DNA of 64,000 nucleotides from Muraenolepis orangiensis (taxonomy: Eukaryota > Chordata > Actinopteri > Gadiformes > Muraenolepididae). The notes beneath the pieces are model-generated. The model had not been told where the DNA came from. It was given only the letters and a program-made list of their open reading frames with translations, and did not search any database. Of this stretch, positions 45,767-57,348 are shown piece by piece; positions within the stretch are counted from its first letter, which is position 1; each line of letters starts with the position of its first letter. The stretch lies in NCBI GenBank assembly GCA_027704905.1, contig CM051005.1:26658245-26722244 (forward strand), written 5' to 3'. The position numbers and the translations under genes are program-made.

Positions 45767-48356
45767 TGGCGGGCCGTGCATTTCACACCTAGGCCTTAAG
45801 TGATGTCCTACACAGTCCTACCTGAATTATTCCACCTCTTAATACCATCATTATGACGCCATATGGCTCTAGAAACTATACATTTAGACTGAAACGCAGT
45901 ATAACCGGGCGTTGCATCACCTTAACATAGTCAAATACAACAGAGTTATATTAATATTGCCGAAGCATTTCCAATCAATAAATCTGCATTTACAATTAAG
46001 AGTGTTACAGCTTTAAGATCGCTTGGATACTGTCAAAACATAAAAATAAAAGTTGCTTTTAAGGGATTAGTCTACAAAGTTTTATTAAGTCCACCAAAAG
46101 CATGTGAGCTTTAACAAGTTTGTTCACTAAACAGCGCATTGTTGCACCCAAAGCAGTTTTATTTAAGAAACGTGACGATAAAGACACATAAACTATTCAC
46201 TGAAAATAAAAGAAAACAAACAAATCATTTGCATTTGTTCATGAGGAAATATTTGCGACAGTGGTGTATTCCTAGCCTTGAATGTCCACTTTGATAAAGG
46301 TTCAACCAAAACAATTCAACAAGTCTCCTTAAGTTATTTTACTGCACAGCTGAGCCAGTGCGCCACACATATCTCTACATGTCTTGCAGAAGCATCAAAC
46401 ATTATTTATTTTAATGACATACATATTAATTTGTTAATATTGATTTAATATTAACGAAATAAAATGACAAAAATATATTAAAATAAAAAATAAAATGCTT
46501 TGTACTCACGAAAACAACTGATTAATTGAACACAAAATCCATCCTCCTTTCTTTCCTCAAGAAGACTTTAATGACTCTGTTGTACAGTTGATCTGTGCGT
46601 TTCAGTTCCAAAAAAACTGCTTGAAGAAATGTACACAAATTAACTTGTTCAAGTTCAGTTTGCTAGCTCTGCATAGCTCCGCCTCTCAATAGCGCGTATC
46701 CAATCAAAAGACGTGCACGTGCTGACATTATCGTACACCTGCTAGCTGGCGCCGGTGTTGCAAACTCAAAATCTGATTGGTTAATGCCACAGTTTTGTTT
46801 AACCCTAAAAACTGTTACTGTTAATAAAACTGATACTTTTTCCTCCCTCCTCCAGGGGGGAGGGGCCCCCTCCCCCCAGCTCCTCCCTTCTCCCAGATGA
46901 TTCGCCAACTTCTTTGACAACCTCACATCAACCACCCATGTCTTCCCCCCACCCTCCCACATCCCTCCCTTACCCATTTCTCTCCCCTCTCCACAGATGA
47001 TGTTCTTCACCTCATCACATCCAGCCGCCCCACCACATGCTCACTGGATCCAGTTCCCTCCCCTCTGTTTCAGTCCACTGCACCTGAACTCCTGACCTTC
47101 CTGACAAACATCATCAACGCATCTCTGACGTCTGGATGCTTTCCCGCTGCTCTCAAGACTGCCAGAGTCACCCCCTCCTGAAGAAACCAACAGTCAACCC
47201 CTCTGAACTCAAGAACTACAGACCGGTATCCCTTTTGACCTTCTTATCCAAAACTCTTGAACGTGCTGTCTTTAACCAATTGTCCTTGTATCTCCACCAC
47301 AACTGCCTCTTGGACCCCCACCGATCTGTTGTTAAGGCAGGTCACTCGACAGAAACTGCCCTCTGGCAGTAACTGAGTGGCTCTATGTTGCTAGAGCAAA
47401 TTCGCTCTCCTCGGTCCTGATACTCCTGGACCTGTCTGCAGCATTCGACACTGTGAACCACCAGATTCTCCTCTCCACCCTTGAGAGGATGGGTGTCTTG
47501 GGCTCTGCTCTCACCTTCTCACCATCCCACCATGGGTCGCTCCTACCAGGTGGCACTGGGAGGGCCTGTGTCGGAACCACGCCGACTGACTACTGGGGTT
47601 CCACAAGGATCGGTCCTGGGTCCTCTTCTCTTCTCCCTCTACACAACGTCCCTTGGTCCTTGCAGTTGCAGTAGTCCATGGAGGTCACGACTGCAGAGAC
47701 ACTCCCCATCTTCCACCGCAGGCTGAAAACCCATCTCTTCAGGACACACTTCCTGGATCCTTCCTCGTAGCGTCAATTAAGTCAGTCAAAAGTAGATTAC
47801 ATATTATAGATAGGTATATATTGTTCTAGATGTTGTTGCATATTGTTTGCCAACTTATTGTACTTTTTCCCTTACACTTTTGCCAGAATTATTGTACTTC
47901 TACCTGAGCACTGGTTCAGTTATTGGAGACTTGTTAGAAATTAAATGCACTTTTGACTTCTGGTGACGAGTTGTTCTCTTACCTTCCTTTGTTGAAACAC
48001 ACTACTGTAAGTCGCTTTGGATAAAAGCGTCTGCTAAATGACTGTAATGTAATGTAATGTAATGTAATGTTTCCATTCACTTTAAGCTCCAGGCGCCCGC
48101 ACTGTTGATTCTGAAGGCCTAAGGGCAGATTTCTTGGACCCTGGCAACACATTATGGCTGAAATATGATTGGATAAAAGCTCTAACATAAAAGCCAGCCC
48201 TCCAAATCTCGATCTGAGGCTGGAAGCAGCGCAACCAAGAGGAAAGCAATGAAATGAAGATAATAGACTATGGGGAATAATTTAATACATATTTGTGAAT
48301 TAAATTTATATTCTGATGATGTTGAGGCCCTTGCTAGCGCTGACGGCCCACCACTG
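45764..48356. mobile_element. hAT-type non-autonomous element containing an L2 fragment
   Basis: Left end CAGTGGCGGGCCGTGCATTT; right end read inward CAGTGGTGGGCCGTCAGCGC, so 14 bp match with one difference. Both ends abut TA arrays; ATATATAT on each side fits an 8-bp target duplication but is uninformative in such sequence. The interior holds an L2 LINE fragment at about 46,860-48,069 and no transposase. Confidence 0.72.
46860..48069 (+). mobile_element. L2-type LINE, internally deleted
   Basis: The plus strand encodes, across frames, DDVLHLITSSRPTTCSLDPV, ASLTSGCFPAALKTARVTP, LKNYRPVSLLTFLSKTLERA, ILLDLSAAFDTVNHQILLST and TTGVPQGSVLGPLLFSLYT: the L2-clade RT motifs in order. The sequence then jumps at about 47,665 to the region near the C-terminus and 3' UTR, so the catalytic FADD-type box is deleted. 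It ends with TGTAA units (48,045-48,069). Stops and frameshifts are numerous. Confidence 0.88.

Positions 48357-48408
<52 letters not shown>
48357..48408. repeat. (TA)n inside a large palindrome
   Basis: With the flanking hAT ends (GGCCCACCACTG left, CAGTGGTGGGCC right), 48,345-48,421 is close to a perfect inverted repeat. Confidence 0.93.
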
Positions 48409-49184
48409 CAGTGGTGGGCCGGTTTCCGCTAGGGTTTTTTCTTGCCGGTCAAGTGTCCGGAAAGAATTAATGTTACCGGACAAAAATCGAAACTTACCGG
48501 TCATGTTTCAATAACAGTCTATGTTACAAACGCAACTATAATGTACACCTAGGTTGACAAAATAATGACAACGACCTCAAATCAGTTTGACTATTTAATG
48601 ATGAACAGAAACTATTAAGCAAAACGAACAGGAACGATTGAGCAAACGCTCCCCAACAATGTAGGCTATTACAAAACACCTGTAACATCTGTAGCCTTAG
48701 CCGTTTTAACAAAAGGCTGCATGGCATCACATTTACCCTGTAGGCTCCTTATTTTCATTGCGGCAAAATCCTCTGCTGCGAGCTGACATTAAAGGTGTCT
48801 TCCGAGGTGTCTTTGCAGCTTGCAATACGCATAAGCCGCATCACTCTCTCCTCCTCCAGACGACTCTGCAGTGAAGTCTTCACACAATTCTTCAGGGAGA
48901 AGCCCCTCTCTGCTGGCACGCTTGACACGAGCAGAACACAGGCAATTTGAGCCAGTGCAGCCCAGTCAGGGTCAAAAGTTAAACCCCCATAGCCGTGGAG
49001 CGCTGTCATCACTGCCCCTGCATCTCGTCAGATGCGCTTGACATCGACAAGAGGTGCGGCAGCTGACTCAGTCCCTTCATGGCCAAAATGGGCAATGAAG
49101 TTTTGTATGAGCATTTTTACCGGACATTTTGACTGACATGTTTTGTATTTACCGTTTTTTTCAGTCTATGTTACAACAGAAACC

Positions 49185-49187
<3 letters not shown>
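48409..49187 (-). mobile_element. Second hAT-type element, with chimeric left end
   Basis: The right end read inward is CAGGGTTTCTGTTGTAACA. The left end is CAGTGGTGGGCC joined to GGTTTCCGCTAGGGTTTTTT. The second part matches the expected partner of the right end, so the first 12 bp seem borrowed from the neighbouring element. It carries a transposase C-terminal remnant on the minus strand. Confidence 0.7.
48755..49012 (-). pseudogene. hAT transposase C-terminal dimerisation domain remnant
   Basis: The 85-codon minus-strand frame contains SVPAERGFSLKNCVKTSLQS followed by RLEEERVMRLMRIA. This is the conserved hAT C-terminal pattern (a short hydrophobic stretch, then S-x-x-x-E-R, a basic linker, and a final leucine/methionine helix). 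The catalytic core is absent. Confidence 0.82.
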
Positions 49188-49232
<45 letters not shown>

Positions 49233-49270
49233 GTATATTATATATATACACACACAGTATATTGTATATA
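49188..49270. repeat. (TA)n with CACACA interruptions
   Basis: TA array starting directly at the CCCTG end of the second hAT-type element. Confidence 0.9.
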
Positions 49271-50684
49271 TATAAAATAAAGTTTATTTGTTTATTTAGT
49301 TTAGTTTAGTTTTCTTTAATAATTTATAGTTGAATTGCTGTTGTGTGTAAAGAGTGACCGTCAGGATTGCTACACCGTTTTTTTGTACTTGTAAAATGAC
49401 TTACAAGTACAATGCTGTGAAATTGTGTGGGATTCAATACATAATCCTGACATAAGTTATGAGTATAATTGGTACTGTTTACGATTTGCTTTCTCATTGA
49501 TTGCTTGCTCCACGCAACACATATTGCGATAGACTAATAGATAATAGTAGCCGTACAACCAGGCTTGGTAAGGTTGATGCACACAAGCTTGAACACTGTC
49601 AAACACTGACACTGACTGTTCTGTGTCAGTACAATACTGTATTGCATCAACACTACAATTCTTAGTTACGTGTGTACATCACACTGCACCTTTATATGTA
49701 TATGTATATGTTTTACTCCAATACAATGGGCCACTGCAATATGAAAATATTTAAAATAATAATTCATATTAATAATTAATTATTTATATTTATATATGTT
49801 TGGAAAGAGTAACCGTGAGGATTGCTACACAATTCTGTTGTACTTTTACAATGACAATAAAGGCATTCAAATTCTGATGTGTATGTTAGGAATGAACAAC
49901 GAGCATTGTGGATTACCTGTACCATTTTGGCTGTGGGTTTTTGTCTGTTGTCACGTTTTCCAACACAAAATGTTACAAATTCAATGAGCTTTTATGAGCC
50001 TGTATCCTTGTGATACCTTTTTTAAAGTCTCCCGTGTGTGAACTATTGTAAAAATGTCCAATAACTGAGGCTATGTAATATCCTGGTTATAATTTCACAC
50101 AACCTAGACGTGCCTTGGATGTCTGGTTGGGACCCTGGTGTGCCTTAGTCCCTGAAAAGGTTGTGAACCCATTGCCTCAGCGTGCCTGGCTTCCAGTCTG
50201 GGACCATTGCTCAGTGACTCGTGTTGTTGGCCAGAGATGAGTGATAACTATCTCCAGTTTCCAGGGGCTCTCTTAGATCTCCCCTTGGCCTGGCAGTGAT
50301 TGGATAAGTGGTGGGAAACATGAAACATGTCTCTCTTTACCCAGCCTGGTGTCTCATGTAGCGCCGTGGAAGTACCGCAGGTGAAAAACAAGTCCCCTGT
50401 GATAAAACCTAGTCGTTAAAATCCCTCTCTCGCCGGCCAATTAATCTTGCAAGAGGGTGGTAAAATTTCACACCGGTGATTTTAAGTTCAAAAGTGGGGC
50501 GCCACTGAAAAGCACAGAGCGGAAGCGCTTTGTTTCCTGCCTGCACAGCGGTGGGATTTATCTTACCATTTCTCAGATATGGCAGCTGAATGTAGTCCCA
50601 TACAGAATGACAAACATTAACAGGGAGACACACCAAGTACCAATTTTTTTCCTGACCCAAAGTTTACTTATTTTTAGTTTTTTT
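49271..50684. other. Unassigned intergenic sequence
   Basis: A duplicated motif (GTGAC/AACCGT(C/G)AGGATTGCTACAC) occurs at about 49,358 and 49,812. No gene recognised. Confidence 0.5.
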
Positions 50685-50690
50685 CACACA

Positions 50691-50762
<72 letters not shown>

Positions 50763-50852
50763 TACAGACTGACAGACACACACACACACACACACATGCA
50801 GACAGACAGACACACACACACAGAAACACAGACACACACACATAGACTGACA

Positions 50853-50888
<36 letters not shown>

Positions 50889-51047
50889 TAGGCAAACACA
50901 CACACACACACACACAAACACGGACACACACACACACACACACACAGACACACACACATAGACACACACACACGCATGCACACGTACACAGACACACACA
51001 TACACACACACACACACACGCACGCACGCACACACACACACACACAC
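50685..51047. repeat. Complex (CA)n microsatellite
   Basis: 363 bp of CA with frequent GACAGACA, GCAC and TACATA interruptions. Confidence 0.95.
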
Positions 51048-51669
51048 TTGGCTCCACTCAATCTCGTCTCACCTCGTCTCTGACCGGCAGTTCAACTGGC
51101 ATTTACTGTGGTCACACTCTCTGCAAAAGGTGCCAAATGATTTGTTTGTATTCCAATGGAGCCTCAAAGCCAGGAGCAAGACGTTTACATCCATCATGTA
51201 GTCCGCCACTGTTGTGGAAGTTGGCGCTAGCGTTGCTGGGAAAGCAGAGATGATCCAGACGTTAACAGTGACGTAATGATGTGGATCTCCTTGTGAAAAA
51301 GTCGGTGGAAACGCAAACCGGTTCTTAGACAGTTCGCCAGTTGAACCAACTGCGAATCGGCTCTAGCACCAACCCAGAGCTAGAACTAGGTTTACGTTGG
51401 TGGAAACGAGGCAACACTCAGCCATGGTGACATGGTTTTTGACAGCGGTCAAGAGACTCAACCAGAGAGGGGCAATTGGGGCAAAAGCAGGGGCGATATG
51501 TTATGTTCTTTGGTCCTTTGGTCTCTTAACAAGGACCTTCAATCTCGTTTGGTCATGTGAGGTCAATGTTAGCTGTCAAAAAAACTCTGAGTAAATGGTA
51601 GCGTTTTAAAATAATGAAGCATTAATGAAGTAGCAGTAAATAGTGAATTTATCGTTCATACAGCATTGT
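51048..51669. other. Unassigned intergenic sequence
   Basis: No repeat or coding domain recognised. Confidence 0.55.
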
Positions 51670-52040
51670 TTTTCCGATATGAATACTCCAAGCTGGTCCT
51701 GAAACTGAGGGACCTAGATCTGGGCGCCCCCCTCTGTAACTGGATGATGGACTTCCTGATGGGCAAGTGGTGAAGATTGGGAACAACATCTCAACCACTC
51801 TCTTTTTGCACAATTCAACATATGTATATATCATGCATCAGTCACTTCATTGTTTTTATTGTTCTTTTTATTGTGCACAGAATTGTTCTAGTATAGTGTT
51901 ATAAAGTATATAGTAAGTATAGCACATAGTATAGTATATACTGTTACATTTTTGGAAATTTATACTGCGGGAGGGAATGGGAAGAAAGCATTCCATTGTA
52001 CGTGTTGCATTTGGCAATTCAAAGTTTTGAATCTTGTATA
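51670..52040 (+). mobile_element. LINE fragment: short RT piece plus 3' tail
   Basis: The plus strand encodes YSKLVLKLRDLDLGAPLCNW, then MMDFLMGKW (the RT segment before GVPQG) and IGNNIST-like sequence out of frame. It jumps to the 3' UTR with TATAGTATA-rich text, GGGAGGGAATGGGAAGAAAG and a TTTGAATCTTG end. It is an internally deleted LINE. Confidence 0.75.
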
Positions 52041-53159
52041 CATTGAACACATTGCATACATTTTATTGTACTAAATGTGCTCTCTTTGCTATATACTTAA
52101 TATATACTTAATGTACTACATTAATGTATCTACCACACACACACTAACACGTTCACACAGTCAGTCAGTGAACTTTTGTAATGACATTTCATACCAAGCA
52201 TATTGCTCTCTCCACTTGGTCTGTTGCTTCAGTTCAATGTCCTGAAATTTTTCTTTTTAGCCTGTTTCCTCATCTACATTTGATTGAAGTTGCAATGTTA
52301 TTTTTTGGTGAATAATGAATCTGAATCTGTTTGAATCTTGAATCTTGAAATTCAGGGATGTAACGTAATTAACGATGTCACTTGCGACAAGTGTCCAGTA
52401 CTACCATATCAGATTATATCAGTCCCCAATATAGCAAACTCACTGGACTGAAAGGGTATTGGGAACCCCAGCTGCGACATGCGTCAGTGGAGATGTCCGT
52501 AAGTTGAGCGTTATGTTATGTTTGTCGTTTGTTCTCACACAGAGACGGATGGGTCAAAAGTTTAACCTACAAACTGTTAGTCGACGAAAGCATCTGCTAT
52601 ATGACTGTAATGCAATGTAATGTAATGCAAACTATTTAATGTGCTCACAACTACAAACATGTTTTCCATTTAAAAATCTAACATTGTTCTAAAAATCTAA
52701 CCAAGCGTGAAACCGCACCAAGCAGCAAAAGTGCATAGCATAGAAAAGCATTTAGGGGAAATGCCATTTTTGTAACTTGACATTATGGCAGCTTAATTCA
52801 AACCCCAAACTCTTGTTTTGAAAAAGTGCATACGAGTGGTTAAATGTGCCCGGCGAATCTGCCAGCAAAAATTTTTATTGGGTCAATGTTCGGCAAATCT
52901 ATTTATTGAGTGGTGAGGTTGGATTCGCACCGAAATAAAAAATATAACAAAGATTGGGCGTCTGTGACCTGCTCTATAAAGTACATTCATAGCCATGATA
53001 GCCCAGGTCCAGCTCTGTTGTGTGTAACACATGTAATGGAAAAAATGGAACCAACATGAGTTATTGGAGGCTTAGCATACAAAATACTTAATAGGAGGTT
53101 CTAGATTAATGTAACAATCAACAATCAATGTATATAGGTATACAGTGTTTGTTTCAACA
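52041..53159. other. Mostly unassigned, with two short LINE-tail traces
   Basis: A TTGAATC-repeat trace lies at about 52,318-52,350. A short L2 tail trace (AAAGCATCTGCTATATGACT, then TGTAATGCAATG) lies at 52,575-52,630. Nothing else is recognised. Confidence 0.55.
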
Positions 53160-53600
53160 GTTTCTACTGGAGGGACTGAACTTCTTGACCCATCTGGAAT
53201 AGTCTGAGTATATTTGTGTTGCTAATCAGGTTGATACTAACTGTAACTAGAGTTTTGCAAGTAAGTTGTACTTTAATCATTAGTACATTTTTAGCCAAGT
53301 GTTGAAGTGTAGTCTGAGTATATTTTGTTGCTTACCAGGTTGATACTAACTGTAACTCGAGTTTGTCAGGTTTATAAGGTGGTACTATCTGTAACTCGAG
53401 TTTGTCAGGTTTATCAGGTGGTACTATCTGTAACTTGAGTTTGTCAGGTTTATCAGGTGGTACTATCTGTAACTCGAGTTTGTCAGGTTTATCAGGTGGT
53501 ACTATGTGTAACTCGAGTTTGTCAGGTTGATACTAGGTGTAACTAGAGTGGTGCAAGTAAGTTGTTCTTCACTCATTGGTCTATTGTTAGTCAAGTTGTC
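53160..53600 (+). repeat. Minisatellite with nested periods
   Basis: About four tandem units of roughly 39 bp (GTAACTCGAGTTTGTCAGGT then TTATCAGGTGGTACTATCT) at 53,350-53,520. They are flanked by longer related units with GTTGATACTAACTGTAACT and GCAAGTAAGTTGT, at about 53,230 and 53,340, and again at about 53,530. Confidence 0.88.
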
Positions 53601-53769
53601 AGGTAGTGCTTAAGTGTTGTGGCCCATTGAAGGTGGTTTCACCCAATGTAGGTCAACTGCCTAAATCGTGTGGGACCTGCACTCCTAGCAGACCCTCAGA
53701 CAATTAGCAACCAGTGTTATTTAGCCACTTCCTGAAAGCGGCAGCTTTGGAGTGGCAGGCAGACAAAGG

Positions 53770-55325
53770 CTAAGCAGAATAAGGCTACAGTCGACTTTTT
53801 CAAGTTTGACTTCTTCTCAGGTCGGCATCTTATTGTACTGTAATCTACCATGTGTGGCATTGCGGTACACACATCTTTGCGGAGGTCACACAGACAGGGC
53901 TGCCGGGATCCAACAAACCTCATTTACCCTACTCTGTCTACCAATGTCGAGCTAGTGGTAACTGAGGGGCTTTGGAATTGCCAGTCGGCAGTGCAGAAAA
54001 CTGAGTTCATCTCAGGCTATGCATCCTTGCTTGCCGTGAACTTTCTTGCTCTTATTGAGACTTGGATCAGCCCTGAAAACACTGCCTCGCCTGTTGCTTT
54101 GTCAGATGTGTACTCTTTTTCTCACACTCCCAGAGTCGCAAGACGAGGCGGTGGTCTGTTGATTTTGCGTGACTGGAAATACTCCCCGGACTCAATGTGA
54201 AGCCTCAGAGAGGTGGAGCGCAGGTGGAAGAAAGGGAAAACCCCAAAGAACCTTCTCCATCTTCAAGGGCTCCTGTCACACTTCTCCTTGTTAATTGAAT
54301 CTGTCAAAGCTGCATTTTACTGTTCCAAAATTCAAAGCGCAGTTTTGACAAATTAATTGCATTTAACCCTAAAAAACAGTTTGATACTTTTCTGTGGTGA
54401 CACCTACTCGGACCGCAAGGAATCTGGGTGTGACCCTGGACAACCAACTGTCATTCTCATTCATTGCATCGGTGACACGCTCCTGCAGATTCCTCCTCTA
54501 CAACATCAGGAGGATTCGATCTTTTCTCACTGAAAAGGCTGCGCAGCTGGTAATCCAGGCTCTTGTCATATCCCGGCTGGACTACTGCAACTCCCTCCTT
54601 GCTGGCGCCCCGGCATTTTCCATCAGGCCCCTGGAGCTCATTCAGAAAGCTGCAGCTCGCCTGGTGTTCAACCGCCCCAAGTACTCCCACACATCTACCC
54701 TCCTTCGGACTCTACACTGGCTACCTGTAGCTGATCGCATCCAGTTCAAGACCTTGGTGCTAGCCTACAAGGCAGTAAAAGGTACTGCTCCATCCTACCT
54801 CCAGGCAATGGTCAAGGCCTACATCCCAACCTGTCCACTTCGCTCGGCTTCTTTGGGCCATCTGCTTGCCCCCTCACTTAGGGGCCCGTGTGGCCGATCT
54901 ACGTGGTCGCGGCTCTTCTGGCCCCAATTTGATGGAACAAACTCCCCACGGATGTCACGACTGCAGAGTCACTTCCTATTTTCCGCCACAGGCTGAAAAC
55001 TCATCTCTTCAGGACACACTTCCCAGATACTTCCTCGTAGCGCTAAGTCAATTAAGTCAGTCAAAAGTAGATTTCATATTATAGATAGGTAGATATTGTT
55101 CTAGATATTGTTGCATATTGTTTGCCAACTTATTGTACTTTTTCCCTTACACTTCTGCCTGAATTATTGTACTTCTACCTGAGCACTGGTTCAGTTATTG
55201 GAGACTTGTTAGAAATGAAATGCACTTTTGACTTCTGGTTTGTTGAAACACACTATTGTAAGTCGCTTTGGATGAAAGCGTCTGCTAAATGACTGTAATG
55301 TAATGTAATGTAATGTAATGTAATA
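53770..55325 (+). mobile_element. L2-type LINE with internal deletions
   Basis: Pieces in order on the plus strand. The endonuclease start is at 53,930-54,200 (GLWNCQSAVQKTEFISGYAS, FLALIETWISPENTAS). A linker follows at 54,200-54,350 (VERRWKKGKTPKNLLHLQGL, LLIESVKAAFYCSKIQSAV). The C-terminal region is at 54,394-54,996 (RNLGVTLDNQLSFSFIASV, LVISRLDYCNSLLAGAP, LQLIQ-type AARLVFNRPKYSHTSTLLRT, LHWLPVADRIQFKTLVLAYK). The central RT is missing. The 3' UTR ends in TGTAA units at 55,297-55,325. Confidence 0.9.
54394..54996 (+). pseudogene. L2 polyprotein C-terminal frame
   Basis: A 200-codon frame carrying the segment after the RT active site. Landmarks are NLGVTLDNQLSF, the SRLDYCNSLLAG motif, LHWLPVADRIQFKTL and YKAVKGTAPSYL. 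It has no RT catalytic motif and no native start; it remains open because only the region upstream is deleted. It normally forms the C-terminal part of the LINE protein. Confidence 0.85.
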
Positions 55326-55493
55326 TAGGTGTGAGGTTTAAGTATTGTGGTCATCTTATTAATGTGTTTTAATACTTGGGGTGGGGAGAAATGTTTGGTG
55401 TGATAATCAGAATGTTGTGATCCATACATAGTTTATAATATACATTTTTGCTTCTGTTTTGTGCAATTAGTTGAGATCCCTGTATAAAGGGGT

Positions 55494-57340
55494 CAAGTCA
55501 AGTCAAGTCAAGTTTATTGTCACTTCACAGTTTACAGTTTAGTATAAAGCAGTGATGTGAAATTCTTGTGTGCAATACCCGACGACAGACAGCAGTTATA
55601 AAATAAGATAAAATAAAAATAGATAAAAAATAGAATAAAAAATAGAATAAAGAATATAAAATAAAAATAAGAAATGCAATTTATAAAATGCAAAAATCAG
55701 CACAGAAAAGAGCAATATATATATATAAATCAATGTAATAAAATATACATTGTTATATGTTATACGCCCTTGTTCAGCAGCCTGATGGCCTGACTGTGGA
55801 AGCTATCTCTAAGCCTATTTGTACGACACTTGATACTGCGGTATCGCCTGCCTGACGGTAATAGTGAGTAAAGTTCGTGGCTGGGGTGGGCAATGTCTTT
55901 TATAATTATTTTGGCCTTGGCCACGCACCGCTGGTTGTAAATGTCCAGGAGGGAGGGGAGCTCACCTCCAACGATATACTGGGCCGTCCGCACCACCCTT
56001 TGAAGCGCTCTGCGCTCGAGTGCCGTGCAGTTCCCGTACCAGGCGGTGATACACCCTGTCAGAACACTCTCGATGGTGCCGTTGTAGAATGTTCTCAGGA
56101 TGCGGGGGCCCATGCTGAATTTCTTCAGACGCCTGAGAAAATACAGGCGTTGTTGGGCCCTTTTCACCACGTGTGTGGTGTGCGTGGACCATGTGAGGTC
56201 CTCGGAGATGTGCACGCCGAGGAACTTGAAGCTGCTGACCCTCTCTACTGCAACGCCGTCGATGGAGATAGGGCTGTGCTCTCCCCTCTGCCTCCTGAAG
56301 TCCACGATCAGCTCCTTGGTCTTCTTGACGTTGAGGGCGAGGCTGTTCTCCTGGCACCACTGCTCCAGCGATCCGACCTCCTCCCTGTAGGCTGTCTCGT
56401 CGTCGCCGGCGATCAGGCCCATCACTGTTGTGTCGTCAGCAAACTTGACGATGACGTTGGAGCTGTGCATAGCCATGCAGTCGTGGGTGTAGAGGGAGTA
56501 GAGGAGAGGGCTCAGCACGCATCCCTGGGGGGCTCCCGTGTTGAGGGTCAGTGGCTCTGATGTGGTGCTGCCCATCCTCACCACCTGGCGGCGGTCCGAC
56601 AGGAGGTTCAGTATCCAGCTGCACATGGATGGGGGTACGCCTAGACCTCTCAGCTTGGTGTCGAGCTTGGCAGGAACTATTGTGTTGAATGCTGAGCTGT
56701 AGTCCACAAACAGCATTCGCACATAACAGTTCTTCCCCTCCAGGTGGGAAAGGGCAGTGTGGAGGGCCATGGCAATTGCGTCGTCCGTGGATCTATTTTG
56801 ACGATATGCAAATTGCCATGGGTCCAGCGTGGTAGGTAACACGGAGCAAATAAAGTCCTTGACCAACCTCTCGAAGCATTTGCTAACGATCGAGGTGAGG
56901 GCCACAGGTCTGTAGTCATTCAGGCATGTTACCTTGGTTTGTTTAGGGACAGGCACGATGGTGGATATCTTGAAGACCGCGGGGACAACAGCCTGGGACA
57001 GGGAGAGGTTGAAGATGTCTGCAAAGACTCCTGCCAACTGGTCTGCGCATGCTCTGAGGACGCGGCCCGGGATGTCGTCGGGGCCTGCCGCCTTACGGAT
57101 GTTCAGCCGCTTAAAGGTGCGGCGCACATCCGCCTCCGAGATGCGCAGCTGGCTGGTCTCCCCAGTCGGTGCTGGCTTCGGCGGGCTGCCGTTTACGTCG
57201 AACCGAGCAAAAAATGTATTTAGCTCTCCTGGGAGGGAGGTAGAGGAGTTCTCTACACAACTGGTTCTCCCTCTGAAGTTCGTTATCTTCTGCAGCCCCT
57301 GCCACATACCCCTCGCATCGTGTTTCTTGAATTAGTAAAA
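55494..57340 (-). mobile_element. 5'-truncated Rex1/CR1-like LINE
   Basis: Minus-strand element. The 3' end consists of AAGTC/TTGAC tandem units (55,494-55,516) preceded by an AT-rich 3' UTR. The coding part begins at about 57,307, inside the region before RT, so the endonuclease is lost. Just beyond the right edge (57,349) a SINE begins. The clade (Rex1/Babar or a close CR1/L2 relative) is judged from RT motifs and the tandem-unit tail. Confidence 0.85.
55760..57307 (-). CDS. LINE reverse transcriptase, 515 codons uninterrupted
   Basis: RT domain with motifs at residues 72-80 (KAAGPDDIP), 130-139 (NDYRPVALTS), 202-209 (DYSSAFNT), 258-270 (GAPQGCVLSPLLY) and the catalytic FADD at 289-292. 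The thumb and C-terminal region follow (FKFLGVHISEDLTWSTHT, VVKRAQQRLYFLRRLKKFSM, ITAWYGNCTALERRALQRVV). The stop is just after LLNKGV. The N-terminal endonuclease is missing and the ATG at 57,307 is not a native start. It is the longest intact-looking enzyme frame in the window. It would not be mobile alone. Confidence 0.9.
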   Translation of the reverse strand: MWQGLQKITNFRGRTSCVENSSTSLPGELNTFFARFDVNGSPPKPAPTGETSQLRISEADVRRTFKRLNIRKAAGPDDIPGRVLRACADQLAGVFADIFNLSLSQAVVPAVFKISTIVPVPKQTKVTCLNDYRPVALTSIVSKCFERLVKDFICSVLPTTLDPWQFAYRQNRSTDDAIAMALHTALSHLEGKNCYVRMLFVDYSSAFNTIVPAKLDTKLRGLGVPPSMCSWILNLLSDRRQVVRMGSTTSEPLTLNTGAPQGCVLSPLLYSLYTHDCMAMHSSNVIVKFADDTTVMGLIAGDDETAYREEVGSLEQWCQENSLALNVKKTKELIVDFRRQRGEHSPISIDGVAVERVSSFKFLGVHISEDLTWSTHTTHVVKRAQQRLYFLRRLKKFSMGPRILRTFYNGTIESVLTGCITAWYGNCTALERRALQRVVRTAQYIVGGELPSLLDIYNQRCVAKAKIIIKDIAHPSHELYSLLPSGRRYRSIKCRTNRLRDSFHSQAIRLLNKGV

Positions 57341-57348
57341 AAAAAGTA

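Noticed and set aside
55877..56560. 227-codon plus-strand frame
   Set aside because: It is the antisense shadow of the intact LINE RT on the minus strand.
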